64,000 nt of DNA from contig JADJYQ010000001.1 of NCBI GenBank assembly GCA_016719615.1, positions 153,501-217,500 of the forward strand, read 5' to 3'. The stretch comes from Saprospiraceae bacterium. Its GTDB lineage: Bacteria; Bacteroidota; Bacteroidia; Chitinophagales; Saprospiraceae. Below the pieces are notes generated by a model, which was not told the origin of the DNA, did no database searches, and saw only the letters and a program-made list of their open reading frames with translations. How positions within the stretch are numbered: position 1 is the first letter of the stretch; the number at the start of each line of letters is the position of its first letter. Shown here one piece after another: positions 1-10,900 of the stretch. The position numbers and the translations under genes were made by a program.

Positions 1-1527
1 GGATTGAGTACCGGGATATATTCCTATTACGGAACTTTAAGGGTTGTCAACCAATCTACGATTAAAAATTTTGAGACCTGTATATACAAAGATGCAGACA
101 AAGTGAATGGTGGTTTTGATTCCTTTGGCAGTTCCGGAGCCGGATTGTTGGTGAGTAATAGTAAAGTAATGGCAAATTTAGATAAATATGAATCCATTTA
201 TCTGAATGATACCAAAGACGCAGTAGTGTTTGATAATGATTTATTTGGAATTGTCAACTCCAGAGGAAAGTCCAGTGGGGTGTGGATACATAATTTGATA
301 AAAGGGGAACATTCAGCTGTAAACTATGTATCAATCATCCGTCCCGAATTGGCTTACGAATTTAGAGATAATCTTTTAGACGATACCCGGATGGAATTTT
401 ATGGCAATAATGCACTGACCAATGCAGAGTGCAACAGCTGGCTCGAGCCACAAGGATATGCTGTGAATAACCAGGCTTCGCCATTTATTTCAAGCTGGGG
501 CACAGCTGACCGATCATCTGGAAACCGGGTTACAACAAACAAATTTCCAATTTTGAATGCTCAATATGCTGATGTAGTGAACTATTTTAAATCTGGTGAA
601 CCTAATGAACTAAAATTTGTGTATTTAAATAAGTTTATAGGTCGTGGAATTGACGATGGATCAAATTGTAATTATCGACTTACAGAAGGACCTGGAACGG
701 ATCAATGGATTGAATCCTGTCAAGAAAATGAAGCAGAAGCAAACTGGGACTCTTTGGAGATTGTACGCTTAAGCTTGGTTGACCAAATTGAAAATAGTCA
801 GGATAGTGTTTTGATACAAAATTGGACAGAACAATTGGATCAGGTTCTTTTGCAACAATCACAATTGTCTGCAAACATGATTCGCTGTCACCGGCAAGAT
901 AGTGTGTGGACAACACAAGGCGATCTTTGGATCGATCGGCAGGATCCCGAACTCCATGATCTCAATGACCTGAGTCAATTATGGAATGGTGAAAATTTTC
1001 AACAAATCCTCGAGTTTGAAGGCATCCCTCTTGTTGAGCAAGTAGATTTTGAGGTATTGGAAACGGCAGCCCAACTGCTTAAAGACTGGCAAGCAGACAG
1101 TATTGATATCTATAATTTGCCATTAGATTCACTGAATGCGTTAGTCGATCATGCTCAAAGTCAATACGGCACTTATTCAAACTACCTGAGATCCTGGCTG
1201 CATGCATATTATGGAATTCGGATGGATTGGCCTGCGGAACTGCAATCATATGCCCGAATTCCTCCAAAAAAGTTACAACAAAAGCCAAACGAAATGAACA
1301 TCTTGCCCAACCCGGTTTTAGATTGTTTCAGGATCAAGGCAGATACCGAAATTCAAAAATGGACGCTCAATTTGCAAAATCTACAAGGTATATGCATTCA
1401 TAAAATGCAGTTCGATTTGAATGAAGAGATTTGTATTCCCAAGCATATTCAAAGTGGCTTATATCTTATTAAACTAACCGCTGTTAGCTCACCGGCAGTC
1501 TTGGTAGGCAAACTCTGGATCAGGTAA
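1..1527 (+). CDS. T9SS cargo protein, beta-helix-like, 5' end cut by window
   Basis: The reading frame is open from the first base, so this is the 3' part of a longer gene; the first possible start (TTG at 4) is not convincing. The N-terminal part visible here has short Gly/Asn-rich repeats of the kind found in right-handed parallel beta-helices. A helical, Gln/Leu/Asp-rich middle follows. The last 75 or so residues start with the motif ILPNPV and form a beta-sandwich pattern typical of T9SS type A sorting domains, so the product is probably exported to the cell surface or medium. Its architecture (beta-helix, helical segment, type A sorting domain) resembles the gene at 39741-43221. No catalytic motif was recognised; substrate and role are unknown. 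Confidence 0.75.
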   Translation, partial: GLSTGIYSYYGTLRVVNQSTIKNFETCIYKDADKVNGGFDSFGSSGAGLLVSNSKVMANLDKYESIYLNDTKDAVVFDNDLFGIVNSRGKSSGVWIHNLIKGEHSAVNYVSIIRPELAYEFRDNLLDDTRMEFYGNNALTNAECNSWLEPQGYAVNNQASPFISSWGTADRSSGNRVTTNKFPILNAQYADVVNYFKSGEPNELKFVYLNKFIGRGIDDGSNCNYRLTEGPGTDQWIESCQENEAEANWDSLEIVRLSLVDQIENSQDSVLIQNWTEQLDQVLLQQSQLSANMIRCHRQDSVWTTQGDLWIDRQDPELHDLNDLSQLWNGENFQQILEFEGIPLVEQVDFEVLETAAQLLKDWQADSIDIYNLPLDSLNALVDHAQSQYGTYSNYLRSWLHAYYGIRMDWPAELQSYARIPPKKLQQKPNEMNILPNPVLDCFRIKADTEIQKWTLNLQNLQGICIHKMQFDLNEEICIPKHIQSGLYLIKLTAVSSPAVLVGKLWIR

Positions 1528-1546
1528 TATCCTTAAAATTTATATT

Positions 1547-3156
1547 ATGTTGCTACGGATAATTTCAATTCTGTATATTATCTTATATTTTAACCAGAGT
1601 GAACTATTTGCTCAAAAATTATTTAATATCTCTCCTGACATTAAAGGCGGTATTAATGATTTTAGCAAGTTTTTTCATCTGCCTGTGATTCGACCGGCAT
1701 ATTTGTATTGGGTGAGTATCCAACTTACCAGGAGGGAGACTCAAGCAAATACCGCATCCAGAACATCATGTTGCGTTTTGATTACAATGGAAATTTAATA
1801 TTTCAGAAAAAAATCATTGAGCCAGATAGTACAATATTAAAAATATATGCTTATCCAAGTATCAAAAAAAATGATTCCATATATTTTTTTCATTTGCTTT
1901 ATTATAAAAATGAATTCACTTGGCTTCGGAGAGTAATATTCGAAATTAATATTAGGAATGGTGAGATATTAAAAAGTAAGCACTTACCAAAATATGAAGA
2001 GTTTGATTATTATAGTATGGGAGGGGGCTATTATGAATCATCTTCCGGAAGCTTAGTATTTCCAACTGCAGCAAATCTTGCCAACGGCAATGAAGACATT
2101 TTATTTGTTTTTGAATTGGATTCAAATTTAAATGTTGTCAATAAACTCAAGTATGAGTATCCAGGATATGATTTATTTATTTATAAAGCTGTTAACGTCA
2201 CACAAAAAGGGAAGCTAGGTTTTACGGGTACCATGCAACGAATTATTTCTAAATACTATCAAAAATTTCCTGTATTTATCCAGATAGATAGTAATTTTCA
2301 GCTGAGTAGTGTTGTCGTTCGAAAAGATTTAGAGAAATTTATTTACCGTGCAGAGAACTTTAGTCCTACAGTAGATGAAGATGGAAATTGGGTTGTATTG
2401 ATGTCAAAAGATACAATAGAAAACAGGCCTGATAGTAATTCCCTAAATGCAGTTCCATATATTATGAAATTCAGCCCCAGAGGTGATAGCATGATGTGGA
2501 GCTGCAAATTTCAACATCCGCATTTTCAGTTTAACGGATTTTTTTATTTTCATTTTGCAATGGGACGGTGCACAGACGGGTCTGGTTATATTGCTATGGA
2601 AATGATATCCAGGGGCACTCAAGACAGCACAGCCTATATTAGAATGTTTAAAGCATCGGAACGAGGCGATAGTTTATGGAGTCGCAATTTATATATTTTA
2701 GGTCCTGAAGAAAAAACCTGGTACAGTGAACTCAACCCTATTGTAGCAACTCCATTCAACAGTTTTGTGACACAAGGTAGTGCAGGTATTGATCGTACAG
2801 GTCAATTTAGACCCTGGCTGGTCCATTTTGATTACCATGGCTGTATAATACCGGGTTGTCATCTGAGTGTGAGTGTTGAGGAAGAAGAAGAAAAGATCGT
2901 ACCGGTACTTGAGGTGTATCCTAATCCTGCAACAGGAAACGAGTTGTATGTATTGAGTCGTGCCGGTGAAGGACAATCGGGCCTACTGGAACTGCGAGAC
3001 CTGAACGGTCTGATCATTTATCAGCAACGGATGGAATTGCACCGGGGAGCCCAATATATGGTCATGTTGCCGGAGGGATTGTCTGCAGGAGTCTATGTAT
3101 TGCAGTGGCAAGATGGCTTGAGGAACTTTAACACGAAAGTGAATATAGTTCGATGA
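1547..3156 (+). CDS. T9SS type A cargo protein with apparent frameshift
   Basis: ATG at 1547 opens a signal peptide (hydrophobic stretch ending FAQ) and runs to about 1670 in one frame. From there the sensible protein continues in the -1 frame to 3156. The junction is a run of six T at 1670-1675; with seven T the reading would pass smoothly into the segment ACDSTGIFVLGEY. The body resembles the beta-propeller-like proteins of Saprospiraceae and ends with a T9SS type A sorting domain (motif VYPNPATG). The start is 19 bp after the preceding stop, so the two genes may be co-transcribed. The indel could be a real mutation, a slippage site or a sequencing error; annotation software would split it into about 83 and 482 residues. 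Confidence 0.7.
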
Positions 3157-3364
3157 TGAATGGTTGACCTTCATTTCTGCGGAAAAGGTTTTCAGTCTGG
3201 AAGTCTGTTCGCTTGAATGGATAAAGAGGTTAAAGCACTTGTAATACACGTATTGTCTCCTGACCATTCGCTCGCGGATACAAATTGTTCCAATTGGTGA
3301 GCCGGGGTGTTTAATATTTAAACTAACAACTGTAAGTAATGACCAACAACTAACAACGAACAAC

Positions 3365-3413
3365 TCCCGACATCATCATGTTAATATTTACAAGTAGCTT
3401 TTTCATGTCGGGA
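3365..3413. repeat. 49-bp dispersed inverted-repeat element, copy 1
   Basis: The element has perfect 9-bp terminal inverted repeats (TCCCGACAT / ATGTCGGGA). It matches the element at 15144-15192 in the opposite orientation at 41 of 49 positions. It lies between the convergent ends of the T9SS gene and rpoN, so a terminator or stability hairpin is possible. A small non-autonomous repeat is the alternative. Confidence 0.65.
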
Positions 3414-3425
3414 CAACGAACAACC

Positions 3426-4982
3426 TCACACCAATTCTTTCCTCAACCTCGCAACCGGAATATTCAATTGCTCGCGATACTTGGCAATGGTGCGTCTTGC
3501 AATATTGTAGCCTCTCTTGTGCAACATGATCTTGAGTTTTTCGTCGCTGAGCGGTTTGTTTTTACTTTCGTTTTGCACGAGGTCTGATAAGATTTTTTTG
3601 ACTTCAAGCGTAGAGACTTCGTCGCCTTCTTCGTTTTGCATGGATTCGGAAAAGAAATCTTTAAGGCGCTTCGTACCGAATTCAGTTTGCACAAATTTGC
3701 TGTTGGCTACGCGCGAAACAGTAGATATATCGAGGTCAGTAATTTCGGCGATGTCTTTGAGGATCATCGGTTTAATTTTCTTTTGGTCACCGGTAAGAAA
3801 GTATTCGCGCTGGTATGACATGATCGAGTACATCGTGCGGTAAAGCGTGTCCTGCCTTTGTTTGATGGCATCGATAAACCATTTGGCTCCTTCTATCTTT
3901 TGTTTGATGAAGAGGATGGCTTCTTTTTCTTGTTTCGAATTGAGACCTGCTTTTTTATTGTCTTTGTAATGGCGCAACATGTCTAAATATTGGTCGTTGA
4001 TGCGCAAATCCGGTGCATTTCGACTGTTGAGCGATAATTCAAGTTCGCCATCCCGGTTCACAATCGTGAAATCGGGAACGATGATGTGTCCGGCAGCAGA
4101 ACCTGTATTCAATTGATCTACATACCCGGAAGAAGGTTTCGGATTGAGCTTTAAAATTTCATCAATAGCCACTTTCAATTGCGCTTCTGTGAGATTGAGT
4201 ACGCGCTGCAGTTTGGTATAATGTTTTTTAGTAAATTCTTCAAAATTGCGCTCCAGGATGAATTCAGTGAGTCGCAATATTTTGAGTTGCGGTCTGCTGG
4301 TTGTGAGCTTCATTTTGACGCGAATCTGTATCAACAAACATTCCTGCAAGGAACGGGCACCAACACCCGGAGGATCGAAAGACTGAATTTTAAGAAGTAT
4401 GTTGACGACATCCTTTTCCGTACACACGAGATTTTGAGAAAATAGCAAATCGTCGATAATTGCAGATGGTTCTCTGCGTAAGTACCCATCATCATCTATA
4501 CTCCCAACAATTTGCAGCGCTATTTTGAACTGATCTTCATTTTTAAGTTTGAGTAATCCAATTTGCTTTCGGAGATGGTCATGAAAAGTATTCTCTACCG
4601 CAATAGGAACAGATTTGGATTCTTCTTCCGGCATGCCATAGTCGTCAGTTTTATACTTATAAGATGCCGTATCGTCATCCATGTAGTTGTTGAGATAATC
4701 TTCAAAACTATCGCTGTTGATTAAATCGTCCTGACTTTCCTGCTGATATTGCTCGGTTTCACCCACTTCAAATTCTTCCATACCCTCTGGATCCTGGCTG
4801 TCAATCATACTCTCCGGACTCTCTTCGAAATCATTACCTTCCTCCAAAGCCGGATTGGATTCAAGTTCTTCCTGGATGCGCTGGTCCAATATGGCCGTAG
4901 GGATCTGCAGCAATTTCATGAGTTGAATCTGCTGTGGAGATAATTTCTGTAAGAGGCTCTGACTGAGTTGTTGTTTAATCAT
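3426..4982 (-). CDS. rpoN: RNA polymerase sigma-54 factor
   Basis: This is the alternative sigma factor that directs RNA polymerase to -24/-12 promoters and needs AAA+ enhancer-binding activators. Region I at the N-terminus is Gln/Leu-rich (QSLLQKLSPQQIQLMKLLQI), followed by an acidic region II, a core-binding domain and the C-terminal RpoN box (ARRTIAKYREQLNI). The length of about 518 residues is normal. I chose the ATG at 4982; a TTG six codons upstream is also in frame but less likely. The gene stands alone, convergent with the T9SS gene before it and divergent from the aminopeptidase. No activator gene or -24/-12 promoter was identified in the window. Confidence 0.95.
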   Translation of the reverse strand: MIKQQLSQSLLQKLSPQQIQLMKLLQIPTAILDQRIQEELESNPALEEGNDFEESPESMIDSQDPEGMEEFEVGETEQYQQESQDDLINSDSFEDYLNNYMDDDTASYKYKTDDYGMPEEESKSVPIAVENTFHDHLRKQIGLLKLKNEDQFKIALQIVGSIDDDGYLRREPSAIIDDLLFSQNLVCTEKDVVNILLKIQSFDPPGVGARSLQECLLIQIRVKMKLTTSRPQLKILRLTEFILERNFEEFTKKHYTKLQRVLNLTEAQLKVAIDEILKLNPKPSSGYVDQLNTGSAAGHIIVPDFTIVNRDGELELSLNSRNAPDLRINDQYLDMLRHYKDNKKAGLNSKQEKEAILFIKQKIEGAKWFIDAIKQRQDTLYRTMYSIMSYQREYFLTGDQKKIKPMILKDIAEITDLDISTVSRVANSKFVQTEFGTKRLKDFFSESMQNEEGDEVSTLEVKKILSDLVQNESKNKPLSDEKLKIMLHKRGYNIARRTIAKYREQLNIPVARLRKELV

Positions 4983-5149
4983 ATCATTATTATAAAACAA
5001 AAGGATTCGGCCTTATGTTCGAAATTTCCCTACCTTCATAAGCCTCAAGCCAGCTTTAAATGAAGCGTGGAGGAAACTTCGTAACATTGCATGGCAAATG
5101 TAGATAAAATATAAACATATTATAATAATATTTAATATATAATTTGAAT

Positions 5150-6940
5150 ATGATAAATATACCTGCTCGTATTACAGCCCTTAGAGCAATGATGGCCGCC
5201 CATAAAGTGGATGCTTATATGATCCCGACCGCGGATCCCCATCAAAGTGAATATGTACCGGATCGCTGGTCTCACCGTTATTGGATCTCGGGTTTTGGGG
5301 GTTCCGCAGCGACGGTTATCGTATCTGGAAAACACGCCGGTCTTTGGACCGATTCAAGGTATTTTCTTCAGGCTGAACAGGAATTGAAAGGGACCGGTAT
5401 TGAATTGCATAAACTCAAAGTTCAAACTCAGGCCGAATATGTAGAATGGTTGTGCAATCATTTGCAAAAAGGGCAGACAGTGGGCTGCGATTTTTGGTGT
5501 TTTTCATATGCACAAGTGCGAATATTTGATAAAATATTTTCCGAAAAAGGCATTATTCTTAAAGATACCGGTGATCTCATCGACAAAATATGGGAAGATC
5601 GGCCAAAGATTAACGTCGATCCCGTATACGACCATCCCGCCAAGTTTGCTGGAAGTCGTAGAGAAGAAAAACTGAAAAAATTGAGGGCCCAACTCAAACT
5701 CCAAAAAACCGATTACCTCATATTATCTGCTTTGGATGAAATTGCCTGGTTACTCAACTTACGGGGTAGCGATGTACGCTGTAATCCTGTTTTCCTGGCT
5801 TATCTGATCGTATCTAAAGATACTGCAGTTCTGTTTGTTCCAGATCATAAAATAGATGCTAAACTTCAGGAAAAGTTGACTGCATCAGGAGTGAGCATTC
5901 GGATGTATGCCGAAATTGAGGATGCTTTAAGGGCCTTGCCAAAAAATGCGGTTGTTCAATTTGATCCGGGAGGTCTTAATGCAAAACTGTCCCTGACGCT
6001 AGCACCTGATGCTATGAAAGAAGATGTGAGTCCTGTTATGTTGATGAAGTCTTGTAAGTCAACTAATGAACAAAATCACATCCGCAAAGTCATGGAAAAA
6101 GACGGGGTGGCGCTCATTCGGGCATTTATTTGGCTTGAAAAGGGACTCAAAAAGAAAAAACTTATCACAGAACACGATTTTGCCATGCAGATTGCACATT
6201 TTCGCTCCCAGCAAAGTCATTATGTCGGCGAAAGTTTTGATGCTATTGTTGGTTATAATTCGAATGGTGCCATCATTCATTACAAGCCGCATGCTGAAAA
6301 TTCTGCACGTATAAAACCAAAAGGCATCCTGTTGATCGACAGCGGTGGTCAATATATGGATGGTACGACTGATATTACAAGAACCATTGCTTTGAGTAAA
6401 CCCGGTCTCGAATTTAAAAAACAATATACAGCTGTCCTCATGGGACATATAGCACTTTCTGATGCAGTATTCCCTGAAGGAACCAAAGGCATACAGCTGG
6501 ATGCCCTTGCCCGCCAATATCTCTGGAAAATGGGACTCAATTACGGACATGGTACCGGACATGGGGTTGGATATTTTATGAATGTTCACGAACCTCCGCA
6601 GGGCTTTGTAAGTGCCTGGAATCAACGTGGCCAGACAGGTATGCTCGAGGGTATGCTGACTTCCAATGAACCGGGATTTTATAAAGAGGGTTCGTATGGT
6701 ATCCGCATTGAAAATCTGGTGCTCAATGCTTTGCATTCAAAACAGGGAGATCTGCGATTTCTCAAATTTGAAACAGTTAGTTTGTTTCCCATTGATACAC
6801 ATCTGATTCATATGCCGATAATGAATAAACAAGCGGTCGACTGGCTGAATAGCTATCACAAGCAGGTGTATAAACGACTGTCCCCACACTTGGATGCCTC
6901 CGAAAAGAAATGGCTGAAGGGAAAATGCAGGGAAATATAG
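5150..6940 (+). CDS. pepP: Xaa-Pro aminopeptidase (aminopeptidase P, M24B)
   Basis: A cytoplasmic metallopeptidase removing N-terminal residues that precede proline. Two creatinase-type N-terminal domains come first, then the pita-bread catalytic domain with the expected metal ligands: two Asp in MDGTTDITRTI, His in GHGTGHGVGYF, and Glu in SNEPGFYKEG and near the C-terminus (FETVSLFPID). About 596 residues matches the long eukaryote-like aminopeptidase P subfamily. ATG at 5150 is preferred to the TTG at 5144. The promoter region towards rpoN is very AT-rich and no clear TAnnTTTG box was found. It is monocistronic as far as can be seen. Confidence 0.93.
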   Translation: MINIPARITALRAMMAAHKVDAYMIPTADPHQSEYVPDRWSHRYWISGFGGSAATVIVSGKHAGLWTDSRYFLQAEQELKGTGIELHKLKVQTQAEYVEWLCNHLQKGQTVGCDFWCFSYAQVRIFDKIFSEKGIILKDTGDLIDKIWEDRPKINVDPVYDHPAKFAGSRREEKLKKLRAQLKLQKTDYLILSALDEIAWLLNLRGSDVRCNPVFLAYLIVSKDTAVLFVPDHKIDAKLQEKLTASGVSIRMYAEIEDALRALPKNAVVQFDPGGLNAKLSLTLAPDAMKEDVSPVMLMKSCKSTNEQNHIRKVMEKDGVALIRAFIWLEKGLKKKKLITEHDFAMQIAHFRSQQSHYVGESFDAIVGYNSNGAIIHYKPHAENSARIKPKGILLIDSGGQYMDGTTDITRTIALSKPGLEFKKQYTAVLMGHIALSDAVFPEGTKGIQLDALARQYLWKMGLNYGHGTGHGVGYFMNVHEPPQGFVSAWNQRGQTGMLEGMLTSNEPGFYKEGSYGIRIENLVLNALHSKQGDLRFLKFETVSLFPIDTHLIHMPIMNKQAVDWLNSYHKQVYKRLSPHLDASEKKWLKGKCREI

Positions 6941-7308
6941 GACAGTCTGAATGTAAAAGGCAAAAGGCAAAAGAAAATTAGGACTATGTATAACTGATTA
7001 AGGAGTATGGAGAAATGAGCATGGATTTAAGAGTAAGGAATAATGGGCCTTATTTAATTTCCATTGAGAAAGGATTTATTCCATGATTCGTCAGGGGCAT
7101 TATGAAGGTAGCTGATGATGAATCATTTTCAACGCGTGCCTTTGGTACCCAACATGATTTAAGTTTTCGAAATGCTAAACAATTACTATAGTTCTCGGCT
7201 TTTAGCTATAGGCTCATTGCTTTTGGCTTTAAGCTTTCCCCACAATTCTCTCCCCAAACTTTGCAATAAACGAGAATTCCCTTTTCTTTGTGCCCATAAT
7301 AAAACGAC
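6941..7308. other. AT-rich intergenic region, no gene seen
   Basis: No supported coding sequence or structured element was found. Near 7194-7245 there is a pyrimidine-rich text (GCTTTTAGCTATAGGC and similar) resembling the TTTAGCC-containing stretches found in other spacers of this window. Confidence 0.5.
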
Positions 7309-7434
7309 ATGGAAATTAATGAATTGAAGAAGGGCAGTAAGGGAAGGTGTTTCGTGTTCTTCCTCTTGTTTGTATTCTTATTTTGCCTGATGTGTGCTTA
7401 CATCTACAAAAAGAACTTTATCCTGGATTTTTAA
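7309..7434 (+). CDS. Small single-pass membrane protein (hypothetical)
   Basis: A 41-residue frame with an ATG start and TAA stop. It has a basic N-terminus (INELKKGSKGR), one hydrophobic segment of about 20 residues rich in Phe, Leu and Cys, and a short charged tail (YKKNFILDF). This positive-inside layout is typical of small membrane proteins. It ends 6 bp before the convergent small gene at 7441. No family was recognised, and chance cannot be excluded at this length. Confidence 0.35.
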   Translation: MEINELKKGSKGRCFVFFLLFVFLFCLMCAYIYKKNFILDF

Positions 7435-7440
7435 TCCCGT

Positions 7441-7638
7441 CTAGTCTTCCTCATTCTCAAAGAGCAGGATACTGGCGATTTCATATTGACCTTCCTTGAC
7501 ATAAAGGTCTGAAGCCAGTGTATTCCGCATAGATTTATTTTCTACCAGCGCGTCGATACCATTTTTCAAAAGCAAAACCTTTTTGATTTCTGCTTTGTAA
7601 GCATCCGCCAAAGACATGATTTTTTTCCAGCCTTGCAT
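7441..7638 (-). CDS. Small hypothetical protein
   Basis: A 65-residue frame from the ATG at 7638; an internal Met at 7617 and an upstream in-frame ATG at 7713 are alternatives. The 7713 start would add an AT-rich, Lys/Asn-heavy tail that looks untranslated, so it was not chosen. The predicted product is soluble and mostly helical, with an acidic C-terminus (LLFENEED). No domain was recognised. Its composition looks like real protein and it has its own spacer towards the metalloprotease gene, but no function is proposed. Confidence 0.5.
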   Translation of the reverse strand: MQGWKKIMSLADAYKAEIKKVLLLKNGIDALVENKSMRNTLASDLYVKEGQYEIASILLFENEED

Positions 7639-7920
7639 AGTTGAGTGTTTTAGTAAGAACAAATTTATATATGTTTTTTTATTAATATGTAATTTAAAAT
7701 TAAAATTTTTCATTTTTTTCTTATTTTTAAGGGTTTACCCCGATATTTTAGCAATATTTCAGTTAAATTTTATACATATTATAATTTTTATAGTGTAAAT
7801 TATTGATTTAAGCTCTTTAGGTTTATTTCCTGGACTCGTCAAGCTGATGTGTGGGGAACCAAAAATTCGGCTGTTTTTGCGATATTTACAAATTCAATAA
7901 CAGCTGCTAATGTTTTCTCC

Positions 7921-10900
7921 ATGATTCAATTTCGCTACTTTACTATCCTTTTATTTACTCTATTGTCGGTGATTTCTTCACCTGCCCAGTCTGGAAAGCT
8001 TTGGGAAGAGTATCGGATTTCGCAATTCCAAAAGGACAATTACCCTGAGTTCTCTTTATTAAAAGCAGAATCATCTGGCCTGGCAGCTTCCTTTGGTCCG
8101 CAACCAGTCGAAAAGGCTGTGTATCTGGCTTTAGATGCGCATGAAATCGAATTTCTTTTGCAAAGTAAACCTGCTCATTTTTCATTGCAGTTGGTCGATC
8201 CCGAAGGTAGGCTGCTTCAATTATTAATGACCCAACAAGTTCTTTTTGGAGCTAATTCAAAACTGCTGGTAGCTGAAGGTTCGAATTCATCCCGTCTTGA
8301 ATCAGATGGTTTGTTTTACCGTGGTGTGGTCTCCGGTGTCGAAGCTTCATTCGTTGCATTGAGTATTTTTGGCAATGAAATAGCTGGTGTTATCGCCTTG
8401 CCAGCAACCGGAAATTTGGTCATTGGAAAGTTGGCCTCAACCACAGAGTCAAATGCAAATTTGCATGTTTTGTATGCCGATAAAGATCTTTTAGTCAAAC
8501 CCGATTTTCAATGTGGAACATCAGACGAAGGCATTTCTAAGTCCACATCCGAGGCTCCTGAAACTATTTATACGGATCGATGTAAAACAGTTAAAATATT
8601 TTTAGAATGCGACTATAAATTATACCAGTACAAAGGCAGAAACGTAACCAACGTTAAAAATTATGTAACCTCACTTTTTAATGTGGTGAAAACTTTATAC
8701 TTCAACGATGGGGTAAATATTGAAATTTCTGATATTATGGTATGGAACGCGCAAGACCCGTTTTTACATACAGATCTTGCTTCTATATTATACCATTACT
8801 CCAATTACCGGAGGAATAATTTTACTGGGAATCTGGCACAACTGGTAAGCACTTTTGCTCCTCAACAACAAGGTGGTATCGCTTTTTTAGGTACTTTGTG
8901 TCAACCCTACAATGGAAGCTCCGGTCCGCATTCTTTTGCATATATCTACAATTCATTTAGCCAACTCCCTGCATATTCCTGGAGTGTTGAGGTTATGGCA
9001 CATGAATTGGGGCATAATTTTGGTTCACCTCATACCCACGCTTGTTTTTGGGGACCTAACAGAAATCAGGTGATCGATAATTGTCAGCCACCTGAAAACA
9101 ATGGATGTTCTTCTGGCCCACCACCGAATGGAGGCGGTACGATCATGAGTTATTGTCATCTTACCGGGTATGGAATTAATTTCAGTAAAGGTTTTGGTCC
9201 GGAACCGGCAGAAGTGATTCGAATTGCAGCACAAAACAGATCTTGTGTGGCAGCGAGTTTTATTCCGGAAATCACTCCTAGTATAACAGGTCCCTATTTT
9301 GAAGATGATGTTCTGCGATTAAAGGCGAGGCCCTCAAATTCTAAATACGAATACGATTGGTTCCATTATGATTACCTGATGCCAACACCCAAAGATTCTA
9401 CATTGACTGTAAAATACAGTGGTGTTTATAAATCTGCTATTTCAAACAATTGTACAGAATATTCAGCCAACGATACCATTGAAATTTCAGACTTTTTGGT
9501 AAACCTGGGTTGCCCCTTGATCAAAGGAGTAAAAGATTCCGTTCAGCTAAGTATAAATATGATTGCCGATTTTGGAACGCGGCGCGATAGTCTCATCGTA
9601 CCTGATAGTTTATATGCAAAAGTGCCCACATGGGCTCGTGATGTATTGGTCGTTTTAGATATGACTATTCGTCCTATGGGAACTTCATGGACGCGCGATG
9701 TGACTGCCGCTTACGATGGTCCGGCACATACCGCAATTGCAAATACCCGATTCAATCCTAACGTTGTAGAACCTGCCGGATATCAGGGTGTAAAAACTTA
9801 TTCGAGGATACTAGGCAATTTTAATCCAGCGGGTACCTGGCATTTTGTTACCAATGACAATAGACTGGATGCAGGAGTTGATGGCACCGTCGATTTTGCG
9901 ATCAAAATACAATGGCGGCAACGAGATTCCATTCCTCCTTGTGAAAAGCCTTTATGTGAAGGGCAAGTGTTGACATTAGATCCTGGCATAAGAAATGGCA
10001 AATACAAATGGTCTACGGGAGATACTACTCATCAATTGACGATTCGCGATACAGGCATTTATAGTTTGGAGGTCAGTCGTGGAAATCAAAAAAGTCAGGG
10101 TTCCATTAGGTTTTATCATTATCCCGCTTTGTATTCACAGGCCTTATCTATATGTGATGGCGATAGTTTAATAGTTGGAAAAAATACATATAAATCCTCA
10201 GGAAATTACACAGATACATTGCTATCCATTACAGGATGCGATAGTATTCTTAATACTGAACTCATGCTGAAGCCCAATGCATTCAGTCAGGAAAATCTGT
10301 ATCTCTGTTATGCAGACAGTTTCATGAACAAATCCTATCATGCAGATGCCATCGAACGCTTTCATTTTACTGCAGCCAATGGTTGTGACAGTACCCATGA
10401 AGTGACCATCAAGGTAAATCCTCAACTCAACTTACAAACGTTCGTTAGTCCCGATTGCCCCGAGAAAGGCGGACAAATAGAAGCTATCGCATCTGGAGGT
10501 AGTGGACTGGATTATACTTACCTCTGGTCCAATGGGAAAACAACAGCGCTGAATGATTCCCTTGCAAGTGGAGCTTATGAAGTGGAGGTCACCGATTCGG
10601 CAGGATGTAAGATGAGGCAGGAAGTGGAATTGAACAATCTGGATTCTGTGAAAGTGGTCCCCTTGGTTTTTGATGTGGATTGTTTTGGTGACAAAAACGG
10701 AAGGATCTTTTTAGATTTTACTTCAGGAAGGGCTCCCTTCACTGTATTTTGGAATACGGGTGCAAATACAAAAGATCTGATGGATGTCAATGCCGGCATC
10801 TACACAGCATTTATCCGGGATGCAAACGCATGTCAAACCATCCAAATGCTGGAAGTAAAATCTCCTGAATTGCTGTTTGTACAGGTAGACGTAAAAGGGA

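Noticed and set aside
1670..1678. Programmed -1 ribosomal frameshift at G-TTT-TTT
   Set aside because: The heptamer is a poor match to X-XXY-YYZ and no downstream stem was recognised; an indel is simpler.
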